Translations under genes and position numbers: made by a program
Notes under the pieces: generated by a model
What the model was told of the DNA's origin: nothing
What the model saw: only the letters and a program-made list of their open reading frames with translations
Databases searched by the model: none
Shown here: positions 42,601-50,056 of the stretch, piece after piece
How positions within the stretch are numbered: the first letter of the stretch is position 1
How the letters are laid out: each line of letters opens with the position of its first letter
NCBI GenBank assembly: GCA_040081265.1
Contig: JBEBGV010000027.1
Span: forward strand, 1-59,433
DNA from: JBEBGV01 sp040081265
GTDB lineage: Bacteria; Acidobacteriota; Vicinamibacteria; Vicinamibacterales; UBA2999
Length of the DNA stretch: 59,433 nt
Reading direction: 5' to 3'

Positions 42601-42656
42601 CTCAGGCGATTTTGAACGCCCGATTGATGAAGGTCAGCTTCAACGTCGACTTCTAG
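39600..42656 (+). CDS. OAR-type TonB-dependent receptor 1
   Basis: 1018 residues with a signal peptide (SIACLFAVLVLAPSMAYAQ). CarboxypepD_reg domain about 26-105 (IAGTVKDTSGAVLPGVTVE), then an OAR-like plug (VTVHGSRSTDQRVTVNGV, ...SADLPTGGLRINFIPRDGGN) and a barrel ending KVSFNVDF. The TonB box is not obvious. Such receptors are abundant in Acidobacteriota and are thought to import oligosaccharides or peptides; there is no SusD partner here. About three quarters identical by eye to the next gene. AAGGAGG sits 8 nt before the ATG. Confidence 0.95.
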   Translation: MRSIVKCSIACLFAVLVLAPSMAYAQASIAGTVKDTSGAVLPGVTVEAASPVLIEKVRTVVTDGNGRYQMIDLRPGAYSVTFTLGGFNTVKREGVTLAGAAISTIDAEMRVGALEETVTVTGEAPVVDTSTITRQAVMNSETVDSLPTARNYFGLARMVPGTSGGGNDVGGSAIQDVGTGVTVHGSRSTDQRVTVNGVSTMTLQAGGSIGGQTPDVGSAAEVTVDTTNLSADLPTGGLRINFIPRDGGNKFASSTFFTISDDSLQGDNFSDELKAAGLPTPNAVIRNWDVNEALGGPIKRDKVWFWFSTRYNSVKNQAAIFNNLNAFKPTEFLYVPDTTSPGVMKGYQANNSVRVTYQVSPRNKVAVTYKADRWCNCPDNISGTVSPEAGRDRRFPRLRQEHFEWTSPITSKFLVEAVGLHLFERWGNMNLRLEDGGGSLTDPAQAAVLSQMIPVVEQSNNLNYRQQNGTYNNTLVPSWTYRVATSYVTGTHAFKAGINNLTGYLDNGQYRLTDLSYAFNGGVPTQLTQWATGYTVKSQMRSDWGIFAQDRMNLGRATVQGAIRFDGFNTGFPEQTAGPTQYAPNRNITFPESDSTSWKDLSYRTGFIYDLRGNGKTALKVSANKYLYGQTLNGIVIAKNPINTLATSTNRSWTDANRNFTPDCDLLNSAANGECGAWANSAFGTAAATAQFDPDLLGGWGNRASNWEFSASVQHELMRGVGVDFGYFRRIWQNFTVTDNLAVTAADYTQFSLNVPTDSRLPDGGGYTLTKLYALNQSGVGKVQNYNTVSDKYGKQIDHWNGFDLTVNARLQNGLLLNGGMSTGKQVTDNCEIVAKLPEMQFVSAASTAQPIEAAGTQIPGDFCHNETGWAPQFKMYGIYTVPKIAVQLSGTYRNVAGDYQVAVLTATNAFLATNSTLGRTLAGSTTTPISLTSQNNASRGGVNDILGPNYLDRRNELDVRIGKVMRFGAARTQISLDIFNALNSDAVVRASSAYATYNTPQAILNARLMKVSFNVDF

Positions 42657-42705
42657 AGCAGTAGATAGCAGGCGGTAGGCGATTCGCCGCCAGAGAGAAG
42701 GCAGA

Positions 42706-42735
42706 GGCGGGGTCGATCATGGGATCGACCCCGCC
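42706..42735 (+). terminator. Hairpin terminator after OAR receptor 1
   Basis: GGCGGGGTCGATC (42706-42718) and GATCGACCCCGCC (42723-42735) form a perfect 13-bp stem with a 4-base loop, followed by CTTGTC. It is 50 bases after the stop codon. The T-tract is poor. The rest of the 335-base gap to the next gene holds diverged upstream homology to the first copy and the 126-bp repeat. Confidence 0.7.
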
Positions 42736-42889
42736 CTTGTCATGTACCGGCCCTGAATCCAATTCGCCGTTTCGCGGCGTAGCGTCCCATCCAACTTCTT
42801 GAATCGCATCGCCCGCTTTCGCAACATTTCTTAACAAACTGAGGGGCGGACCCGGTTCGTGACGCGGAACGGATTTTGCTCTTCGCCCT

Positions 42890-43015
42890 CTGTTCATCCC
42901 TTATACCGGGCAAGTCGGATAAGGTCGCGGCCTCTTCACTCCCGTATACCGGAGAGGCGCGATTTGGAGACGAACCTAAGGAGGCAGTGGAATGCGGTCA
43001 ATCGTAAAGTGCAGC
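42890..43015 (+). repeat. 126-bp direct repeat, copy 2 (promoter/leader of OAR receptor 2)
   Basis: Identical to 39498-39623. TATACCGG boxes lie at 42898-42909 and 42941-42952, and AAGTCGGATAAG at 42912-42923. Upstream of the block (about 42795-42889) similarity to the first copy continues but is patchy, for example GGAACGGATTT.GCTC, so the perfect identity stops sharply at both ends. Confidence 0.95.
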
Positions 43016-45997
43016 GTTGCGTGTCTGTTCGCAGTGCTGGTACTCGTGCCGTCGATGGCCTTTGCACAGGCATCGATCACGGGTACGGTCAAAGACACCT
43101 CGGGTGCGGTACTCCCCGGGGTCACCGTGGAAGCAGCAAGTCCAGTCCTCATCGAAAAAGTCCGCACAGTCGTCACCGATGGCAACGGGCGCTACCAGCT
43201 GATCGACCTCAGGCCCGGCGCATACTCGGTGACGTTTACCCTGGCGGGTTTCAATACGGTCAAGCGCGACGGGGTCACCCTCGCCGGTGCCGGAAACTCA
43301 ACCGTGGATGCCGAACTGCGGGTCGGTGCGCTCGAGGAAACGATCACTGTTACCGGCGAGGCGCCGGTCGTTGACACGTCCACGATCACCAAGCAGGCGG
43401 TCATGAACTCGGAAACCGTCGACTCCCTGCCGACGTCCCGCAACTACTTCACTCTGGCGCGCATGGTGCCCGGCACCTCAGGCGGCGGCAGTGACGTGGG
43501 CGGTTCGCAGATTCAGGACGTCGGTACCGGTGTCACCGTGCACGGCAGCCGGGCGACCGACCAGCGTGTGACGGTCAACGGCGTCAGCACGATGACGCTG
43601 CAGGCCGGTGGCAGCATCGGTGGCCAGACGCCGGACGTCGGTTCGGCGGCGGAAGTCACCGTCGATACGACGAACCTGTCGGCCGACCTGCCGACCGGTG
43701 GACTGCGCATCAACTTCATCCCCCGCGATGGTGGCAACCGTTTCACCAGCTCGACCTTCTTCACCATCTCGGACGGCGCGCTGCAGAGCGACAACTTTTC
43801 GGATGAGCTGAAGGCCGCGGGCCTGGGCACACCGAACTCGGTGATCCGCAACTGGGACGTCAACGAATCGATCGGTGGCCCGTTCAAGCGCGACAAGATC
43901 TGGTTCTGGTTCTCGACCCGTTACAACTCGGTGGAGAACGAAGCTGCGGTCTTCAACAACCTGAACGCGTTCAAGCCCAACGAATGGCTGTACGTGCCGG
44001 ATACGGCGCAGCCGGGCGTCCTGAAGGGCTATCAGGCGAACAACAGCCTGCGTGTCACGTATCAGGTGACGCCACGCAACAAGGTGGCCGTCACGTACAA
44101 GGCCGACAAGTGGTGCAACTGCCCGGACAACATCAGCGCGACGATCTCGCCTGAGGCTGGACGTGATCGCCGCTTCCCGCGTCTGCGACAGGAGCACTTC
44201 GAGTGGACCTCGCCGGTGACCAGCAAGCTCCTCCTCGAGGCCGTGGGCCTGCACCTGTTCGAGCGCTGGGGCAACATGAACCTGCGTCTGAAGAGTGGCG
44301 GTGGCTCGCTCGAGGACGAGGCTCAGGCGGCCATTCTTCCGCTGATGATTCCGGTGACCGAGCAGAGCACCGGCATGAACTACCGGCAGTGGGCGACGAC
44401 CTACAACAACACGCTCGTGCCGAGCTGGACCTACCGCGTCGGTGCGTCCTACGTGACCGGCACGCACGCCATCAAGTTCGGCGTCAACAATCTGACCGGT
44501 TACCTCGACAACGGGCAGTTCCGCCTCAACGACCTGGCCTACCGCTTCAACAACGGTGTGCCGAACCAGCTGACGATGTTCTCGACGCCGTACACGATCA
44601 AGAGCGAGATGCGCAGCGACTGGGGCATGTATGTCCAGGACCGTATGAACCTGGGCCGGGCGACCATTCAGGGTGCCATCAGGTTCGACGGTTTCAACAC
44701 GGGCTTCCCGGAGCAGACCGCCGGTCCGTCACGGTTCACGCCGAACCGGAACATCACCTTCCCGGAAACGGACAGCACCTCGTGGAAGGACCTCACCTAC
44801 CGCACGGGCTTCATCTATGACCTGTTTGGCACGGGCAAGACGGCCATCAAGGTCTCAGCGAACAAGTACCTGTTCGGCCAGACGCTGAACACCAACGTGA
44901 TCGCCAAGAACCCGATCAACACGCTGGTGACGAGCACGACGCGGTCGTGGAACGACGCGAACCGGAATTTCTCGCCCGATTGCGACCTGCTCAACCCGGT
45001 GGCCAATGGTGAGTGCGGCGCGTTCGGCGATCGCAACTTCGGCACGGCCACGCCGGCGGCGTCGTTTGACCCGGAGTTCCTCGGAGGCTGGGGCAACCGC
45101 GCCGCCAACTGGGAATTCTCGGCGAGCGTGCAGCACGAGCTGATGCGGGGTGTCGGCGTCGACTTCGGCTACTTCCGTCGCATCTGGCAGAACTTCCAGG
45201 TGACGGACAACCTGGCGCTCAGCGCGGCCGACTTCACCAAGTACTCGATGGTGGTGCCGTCTGATTCGCGGTTGCCCAACGGCGGTGGCTACACCCTCAC
45301 CGGCGTCTACAACGTCAACCCGGACAAGTTCGGGCTGGTGAGCAACTACAACACGCTGTCGGACAACTTTGGCAAGCAGACTGATCACTGGAATGGCTTT
45401 GACCTCACGGTCAACGCGCGTCTCCAGAACGGGCTGCTGCTGAACGGCGGCATGAGCGCCGGCCGACAGGTGACCGACAACTGCGAGATCGTGGCCAAGC
45501 TGCCGGAGATGAACTTCGCGACCGCCACGGTGACCAACGGCACAATCACGCCGGCAGATTTCTGCCACAGCGAGACGCCGTTCCAGCCGCAGTTCAAGGC
45601 CTACGGCATTTACACCGTGCCGAAGGTCGCCGTGCAGCTGTCGGGCACGTATCGCAACGTGCCGGGCGCAAGCCAGGCGGCGAACTTCACCGCCAGCAAT
45701 GCGTACCTCGCGGCCAACTCAACCCTCGGTCGGGTTCTGTCCGGTGCGGCAGCGAGCTCCACGATTCAGCTCGTGGACACCAACACCCAGTACCTGGATC
45801 GGCGCAACGAACTCGACCTTCGAGTGGGGAAGGTTCTTCGCTTCGGTCGGGTCCGTTCGCAGGTCAGCCTGGATATCTTCAACGCGTTGAACTCGAACGC
45901 GGTGTTGACGGCGAGCACGGCCTACGCGACGTGGCTGCGTCCGCAGTCGATTCTGAACGCGCGCTTGATGAAGGTCAGCTTTAACGTCGACTTCTAA
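42992..45997 (+). CDS. OAR-type TonB-dependent receptor 2
   Basis: 1001 residues, a tandem paralogue of the preceding gene with the same domain order: signal peptide (SVACLFAVLVLVPSMAFAQ), CarboxypepD_reg (ITGTVKDTSGAVLPGVTVE), plug and barrel ending KVSFNVDF. The plug is nearly identical; differences concentrate in the barrel, for example YNVNPDKFGLV against YALNQSGVGKV, so the ligands may differ. The gene has its own promoter block and its own terminator, so the two are probably co-regulated but separate transcripts. Confidence 0.95.
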   Translation: MRSIVKCSVACLFAVLVLVPSMAFAQASITGTVKDTSGAVLPGVTVEAASPVLIEKVRTVVTDGNGRYQLIDLRPGAYSVTFTLAGFNTVKRDGVTLAGAGNSTVDAELRVGALEETITVTGEAPVVDTSTITKQAVMNSETVDSLPTSRNYFTLARMVPGTSGGGSDVGGSQIQDVGTGVTVHGSRATDQRVTVNGVSTMTLQAGGSIGGQTPDVGSAAEVTVDTTNLSADLPTGGLRINFIPRDGGNRFTSSTFFTISDGALQSDNFSDELKAAGLGTPNSVIRNWDVNESIGGPFKRDKIWFWFSTRYNSVENEAAVFNNLNAFKPNEWLYVPDTAQPGVLKGYQANNSLRVTYQVTPRNKVAVTYKADKWCNCPDNISATISPEAGRDRRFPRLRQEHFEWTSPVTSKLLLEAVGLHLFERWGNMNLRLKSGGGSLEDEAQAAILPLMIPVTEQSTGMNYRQWATTYNNTLVPSWTYRVGASYVTGTHAIKFGVNNLTGYLDNGQFRLNDLAYRFNNGVPNQLTMFSTPYTIKSEMRSDWGMYVQDRMNLGRATIQGAIRFDGFNTGFPEQTAGPSRFTPNRNITFPETDSTSWKDLTYRTGFIYDLFGTGKTAIKVSANKYLFGQTLNTNVIAKNPINTLVTSTTRSWNDANRNFSPDCDLLNPVANGECGAFGDRNFGTATPAASFDPEFLGGWGNRAANWEFSASVQHELMRGVGVDFGYFRRIWQNFQVTDNLALSAADFTKYSMVVPSDSRLPNGGGYTLTGVYNVNPDKFGLVSNYNTLSDNFGKQTDHWNGFDLTVNARLQNGLLLNGGMSAGRQVTDNCEIVAKLPEMNFATATVTNGTITPADFCHSETPFQPQFKAYGIYTVPKVAVQLSGTYRNVPGASQAANFTASNAYLAANSTLGRVLSGAAASSTIQLVDTNTQYLDRRNELDLRVGKVLRFGRVRSQVSLDIFNALNSNAVLTASTAYATWLRPQSILNARLMKVSFNVDF

Positions 45998-46001
45998 AGC
46001 A

Positions 46002-46032
46002 GCAGGCGGTAGGCAGTAGGCAGTAGGCCGCC
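46002..46032 (+). repeat. Heptanucleotide tandem repeat after OAR receptor 2
   Basis: GCAGGCG, GTAGGCA, GTAGGCA and GTAGGCC run in tandem from 46002 to 46029, and the flanking GGCGG/CCGCC can pair. It begins five bases after the stop codon. A two-unit version followed by a palindrome (GCAGGCG GTAGGCG ATTCGCC) is found at the same place after OAR receptor 1 (about 42668-42691). Confidence 0.8.
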
Positions 46033-46045
46033 ACACCGAAGGCAG

Positions 46046-46075
46046 GGGCGGGGTCGACCGAGGGTCGCCCCGCCC
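46046..46075 (+). terminator. Hairpin terminator after OAR receptor 2
   Basis: GGGCGGGG (46046-46053) and CCCCGCCC (46068-46075) form the lower stem, with GACC/GGTC above it, followed by TTTCC. It is equivalent in place and sequence to the hairpin at 42706-42735. Confidence 0.75.
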
Positions 46076-46143
46076 TTTCCATGTACCGCGGGCACCGGTA
46101 TCGTTGAGCCGGGCGACGGCTCGGTGGTACGATACGAGACGCT

Positions 46144-47001
46144 TTGGCCCACATCGTTCATCTCAGAGACGCTATCCGGGAGCTGGTGCACGACGGCGAT
46201 TTCGTCGCGCTCGAAGGCTTCACCCATCTCATTCCCTTTGCCGCCGGGCACGAAATCATCCGCCAGGGGCGCCGCGACCTCACCCTGGTACGGATGACGC
46301 CTGACGTCATCTATGACCAGCTGATTGGGGCCGGCTGCGCCAGGAAGCTGATCTTCTCCTGGGGCGGTAACCCCGGCGTCGGGTCGCTTCACCGGCTTCG
46401 CGATGCGGTGGAGAAGGACTGGCCGGTGCCGCTCGAGATTGAGGAGCATGCCCATGCGGGCATGGCCACAGCCTACGCGGCCGGCGCTTCCGGCTTGCCG
46501 TTCGGCCTGTTGCGCGGGTACCTTGGGAGCGACCTGCCGAAGTACAACTCGACCATCAAGTTCATCGATTGTCCGTTTACTGGCGAAAAGCTCGCGGCGG
46601 TGCCGGCGATACGACCCGATGTGGCGGTCATCCACGCGCAGAAGGCGGACAGGCAGGGGAACGTCCTGCTCTGGGGTGTGACCGGGGTTCAGAAGGAAGC
46701 CGTGCTGGCGGCCAAGCGGTCGATCGTCACGGTCGAGGAGGTCGTCGATCACCTCGACGCGCCGACCAATGCCGTGGTGCTGCCCACGTGGGTCATTTCT
46801 GCCGTGTGCCACGTGCCTGGTGGAGCCTTCCCCTCGTATGCGCTGGGTTATTACGGCCGCAACAACGCGTTCTACAAGAAGTGGGACGGTGTGGCGCGGG
46901 AGCGCGAGACCTTCACCGCGTGGATTGATCGGCACGTGCGAGGAACCAGCGATTTCGCCGAGTTCAAGCGCAGTCTCGAGGAGAAGGGGGCAGCGCAGTA
47001 A
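46144..47001 (+). CDS. CoA-transferase subunit A (GctA/IpdA-like)
   Basis: 285 residues from TTG 46144 (no better start upstream). VHDGDFVALEGFTHLIPFAAGHEIIRQ, LIFSWGGNPGVGSLHR and ALGYYGRNNAFYKKWDG fit the type I CoA-transferase subunit A, closest in look to glutaconate CoA-transferase and the IpdA hydrolase/transferase of steroid ring degradation. It works as an AB heterodimer with the next gene product in the cytoplasm. The stop overlaps the next ATG by one base (TAATG). No catabolic genes surround it, so the acyl substrate cannot be named. Confidence 0.88.
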   Translation: MAHIVHLRDAIRELVHDGDFVALEGFTHLIPFAAGHEIIRQGRRDLTLVRMTPDVIYDQLIGAGCARKLIFSWGGNPGVGSLHRLRDAVEKDWPVPLEIEEHAHAGMATAYAAGASGLPFGLLRGYLGSDLPKYNSTIKFIDCPFTGEKLAAVPAIRPDVAVIHAQKADRQGNVLLWGVTGVQKEAVLAAKRSIVTVEEVVDHLDAPTNAVVLPTWVISAVCHVPGGAFPSYALGYYGRNNAFYKKWDGVARERETFTAWIDRHVRGTSDFAEFKRSLEEKGAAQ

Positions 47002-47780
47002 TGGCTGAACAGGCGTACACCGCAGACGAGATGATGACCATTGCCGCCGCGCGCATGGTGCGCAACGGCGCGGCGCTCTTTGTCGGCATCGGGCTGCCGA
47101 GCGCGGCGGCCAATCTGGCGCGCCTGACGCATGCGCCCGACGTGGTCCTGATCTACGAGTCGGGCACCATTGGCACCAAGCCCAAGGTCCTGCCGCTTTC
47201 CATTGGTGACGGCGAACTTGCCGAGACCGCAGACGCGGTCGTTTCGGTTCCCGAGATGTTCGCCTATTGGCTGCAGGGGGGGCGGATTGACCTGGGTTTC
47301 CTCGGGGCGGCTCAGATCGACCGGTTTGCCAACATCAACACGACCGTGATCGGCGACTATCACAAGCCGTCCACACGACTGCCAGGGGCCGGTGGGGCGC
47401 CCGAGATTGCGGCGTCGTGCAAGGAAGTGCTGATTACGCTTCGACAGAACAAGCGCGCCTTCGTCAATACGCTGGACTTTGTCACCTCCGCTGGTCATCT
47501 CGACGGCGGAGACAGTCGCGCGAAGCTGCGATTTCCCGGAAAGGGGCCCGTGGCGGTCATCACCGACCTGGGGATCCTGACGCCAGACCCCGTCAGCCGC
47601 GAATTGACGCTGACCAGCGTGCACCCGGGCGTGACGGCCGACGCTGTGGTTGCCGCGACCGGCTGGGCCCTCAAAGTGGCGCCGACGCTGACCACCACAG
47701 CGCCGCCGACCGATCAGGAACTCGCGGTGCTGCGCGATCTGCAGGCACGCACCGCCAGGGCACACGCGGGTCAGGCCTGA
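47001..47780 (+). CDS. CoA-transferase subunit B (GctB/IpdB-like)
   Basis: 259 residues. GIGLPSAAANLARLTHAPDVVLIYESGTIG carries the family motif; in true transferases a Glu forms the thioester with CoA, and Glu in YESG is the candidate. GFLGAAQIDRFANINTTVIG and KLRFPGKGPVAVITDLGIL complete the pattern. Coupled to subunit A by a one-base overlap. No clear terminator follows; the 188-base gap to 47969 carries a repeated TATCGACAACAT (47925-47936 and 47959-47970), the second copy running into the next start codon. Confidence 0.88.
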   Translation: MAEQAYTADEMMTIAAARMVRNGAALFVGIGLPSAAANLARLTHAPDVVLIYESGTIGTKPKVLPLSIGDGELAETADAVVSVPEMFAYWLQGGRIDLGFLGAAQIDRFANINTTVIGDYHKPSTRLPGAGGAPEIAASCKEVLITLRQNKRAFVNTLDFVTSAGHLDGGDSRAKLRFPGKGPVAVITDLGILTPDPVSRELTLTSVHPGVTADAVVAATGWALKVAPTLTTTAPPTDQELAVLRDLQARTARAHAGQA

Positions 47781-47968
47781 CCACAAGTTCAGGAAATCTT
47801 CAGACGCTGCACATCTGACGCGCGGATATAGTCGGGGCGTGTGCGCATGTGGCGGGGCGTCGGCATCCTGTGCGCGCGGGTGAGCACGTGCCCCGTGCGA
47901 GGTTATTCGCATGGACTTTCGCGGTATCGACAACATAGAATCCGGCCCGGTTTGAGGATATCGACAAC

Positions 47969-48922
47969 ATGGCCTTTGAATTCACACCGACACACCTGCA
48001 CCTGCTGCTGAATCACTTCCCGACGATCGGGTTCATCATCGGCCTGTTTTTATTCGTGGCGGCACTCGTCGCCAAGAGCGAACACCTCAAGCTCGGGAGC
48101 ATGGCGGTGCTCGTCGGCATCTCGATCATCACCGTGCCGACCTACATCACCGGCAACGCGGCGGGTGAGGTGATCTGCATCGCAACGAACCTGCCGGGGC
48201 CGTGCCCCGACGGCGTCACGTCGCGATCGCTCATCGAACAGCACGAGGGTTGGGCCCTCGTGTCGCTTGGTTTCATGGTGATCACAGGCGGGCTCGCCTG
48301 GCTCGGCATCTGGCAGTGGCGCCGATATGGGGCCATGTCCAAGTTGACGCAGAATCTTGTGCTCGTTCTCGGCTTCGTCACGTTGGGCCTCGTTTCCCGC
48401 GCGGCGGCCCTCGGCGGCGAGATTCGCCATCCGGAGATTCGCGTCACGGCAGACACCGCGACAAAGCAGTTCGGACGGATTGCCGGGGACTTCATCTCCA
48501 ACACGCCTTGGACCTGGATCGCGGCCGAAACGCTGCACTTCATCGGCCTGACCCTGCTGCTCGGGGTGCTGACGCTCATCTTCTTCAAGGTGCTCGGCTA
48601 CCTCCCGAAGGTGACCTACGACGCGCTCGACCGCCTGCTCCCCTGGGCCATCCTGGGGTACGGCCTGAACACGTTCACCGGCATGGCCTTCTTCGCGGCG
48701 GCACCGTACCAGTACATCCACAACGTGGCGTTCTATTACAAGCTGGGCTTCCTCATCGCGGCAGGGCTCGTCACGATCTTCTACACCTTCGATTCGTCCT
48801 GGGCGGAAGAGGCGGAGAAGGCCCCTGGCCATGCCAAGTTTCTGGCGGGCGCGGCGCTCTTCCTCTGGGTGGGAGTGATGTTCTGGGGCAGCATGTTGCC
48901 ATTCATCGGCAACGCCTTCTAA
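47969..48922 (+). CDS. Multi-helix membrane protein of unknown function (possible haem-binding, DUF2231-like)
   Basis: 317 residues with about eight to nine membrane helices. The N-terminal half (HLHLLLNHFPTIGFIIGLFLF, ...TVPTYITGNAAGE) resembles DUF2231-type proteins. The second half (from about 180: WTWIAAETLHFIGLTLLLG, LGYGLNTFTGMAFFAAAPYQYIHNVAFYYKLGF) resembles the protein encoded at 49075-49569. Histidines inside helices (HLLLNH, ETLHFIG, YIHN) could ligate haem. It is the first gene of a cluster with a 43-residue protein and a smaller membrane protein, perhaps a membrane complex. Function not known. Confidence 0.8.
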   Translation: MAFEFTPTHLHLLLNHFPTIGFIIGLFLFVAALVAKSEHLKLGSMAVLVGISIITVPTYITGNAAGEVICIATNLPGPCPDGVTSRSLIEQHEGWALVSLGFMVITGGLAWLGIWQWRRYGAMSKLTQNLVLVLGFVTLGLVSRAAALGGEIRHPEIRVTADTATKQFGRIAGDFISNTPWTWIAAETLHFIGLTLLLGVLTLIFFKVLGYLPKVTYDALDRLLPWAILGYGLNTFTGMAFFAAAPYQYIHNVAFYYKLGFLIAAGLVTIFYTFDSSWAEEAEKAPGHAKFLAGAALFLWVGVMFWGSMLPFIGNAF

Positions 48923-48935
48923 CGGGGACCAATCG

Positions 48936-49067
48936 ATGCCTATGTCATCTTTCATGTTGGCGATGGTGGTGTTGACCGCCGTCGCGGGCTGCACCCTGGT
49001 TGTCGTCATCCTCGGCGTGCTGATTGACAGAACGGCCGAAAGCCACGAACGCGGAAAGGGCCGGTAG
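48936..49067 (+). CDS. Small single-pass membrane protein (43 residues)
   Basis: ATG 48936 to TAG 49065-49067. One hydrophobic helix (FMLAMVVLTAVAGCTLVVVI) is followed by a short charged tail (DRTAESHERGKGR). It starts 13 bases after the upstream membrane-protein stop and ends 7 bases before the next ATG, with GGGGACC before its start. This tight spacing and the membrane helix make it a likely small subunit of the complex. AGC in the helix could be a lipobox, but the N-terminus is not a typical lipoprotein signal. Confidence 0.65.
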   Translation: MPMSSFMLAMVVLTAVAGCTLVVVILGVLIDRTAESHERGKGR

Positions 49068-49074
49068 GGGCGCT

Positions 49075-49569
49075 ATGGACTTTTTTATCGCAATCGAAGA
49101 GATGGGCTACAGCACGTTCCTTCGGGAATCGGGCTCGCTCTGGGCCTTTCCGATGTACCTGTTCATGCACACCCTGGGAATGGCCACCATGGTTGGGGGG
49201 GCCGTGATGATCAGCTTCGGTCTGCTTGGCCTGTGGCCGAAGAATGTTCCCGTCAAGCCGCTCGTCCGCCTCTATCCGATGATGTGGGCGGCCTTCTTCG
49301 TCAACCTGTTCACCGGCGTTTCGATTTTCATGAAGGACGCCAACAGCTACGGGCGCAATGAAGATTTCTACATCAAGCTGATCTTCGTGATCCTGGGGGT
49401 CATCCTGATGCGCCGTATGAAGACCGCTCTGCTCACCGACCCCCAGCTTGACAAGGGGCCGGTTCCCGGCCACCTGAAGCGGCTGGCCGGTTTGTCCCTG
49501 CTATGCTGGTTCCTGGCCATGGTGACCGGACGCTTGATCGCGTACGTGGGCCCGGTTCCTGGCCTGTAG
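49075..49569 (+). CDS. Four-helix membrane protein of unknown function
   Basis: 164 residues from ATG 49075; an in-frame start at 49024 would overlap the small gene and adds a charged, non-membrane stretch. Helices: LWAFPMYLFMHTLGMATMVGG, MMWAAFFVNLFTGVSIF, LIFVILGVILM and LSLLCWFLAMVTGRLIAYV. MHTLGMA and the helix order match the second half of the protein encoded at 47969, so the two genes share a domain. Last gene of the three-gene cluster. Function unknown. Confidence 0.8.
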   Translation: MDFFIAIEEMGYSTFLRESGSLWAFPMYLFMHTLGMATMVGGAVMISFGLLGLWPKNVPVKPLVRLYPMMWAAFFVNLFTGVSIFMKDANSYGRNEDFYIKLIFVILGVILMRRMKTALLTDPQLDKGPVPGHLKRLAGLSLLCWFLAMVTGRLIAYVGPVPGL

Positions 49570-49607
49570 CGACCGGCCCCGTCGGGCAGGAGATGTGAGA
49601 GTCGCTT

Positions 49608-49838
49608 GTGGCGTGCGCACGGTGTCCCTATACGTCCAGATATGACGTGATTTGGCGCGACGAAGCCGACCCGGAGCTTCTGTGTGTGATGCTCCGGTGC
49701 TGCTCGGGGCCGGAACTGCGCATTCTGAAGGGGTCTGCCGTGCTGCGCTCGGAACTCTTCACGACGCCCGAGGACGTCAAGGCGCGGGCGGCCAGCCTGC
49801 GGGGGCAGTCCCTCGAGGCCCTCGTCCAGCCTGCCTGA
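49608..49838 (+). CDS. Small hypothetical protein (76 residues)
   Basis: GTG 49608 with AGGAG upstream at some distance. Begins MACARCPYTSRYDVIWRDEA and has no membrane helix. CARC and CVMLRCC give five cysteines in 76 residues, which might bind metal. Codon third positions are GC-rich as in neighbouring genes, supporting a real gene. There is no recognised family and no obvious link with the membrane cluster upstream. Confidence 0.5.
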   Translation: MACARCPYTSRYDVIWRDEADPELLCVMLRCCSGPELRILKGSAVLRSELFTTPEDVKARAASLRGQSLEALVQPA

Positions 49839-50056
49839 CGACTGCTTAAGAATGAGGATGGACATCGACCCTCGAGGAGCACTACTATTCCTGCGCCGTC
49901 CAGCGTTGGGGTAGACGTGTCATTTCTGTCGATGGGCTACCGTTACCCCTGCTGTTGCCGGTCAATTTTGTAAACTCGGATGCCCGAGTGGGCGTATTGA
50001 CGAGCAGCCGCCCTGCTGTCACGTCAGTATTCGCGGTCTTTTCAATGGAGTGTTCT

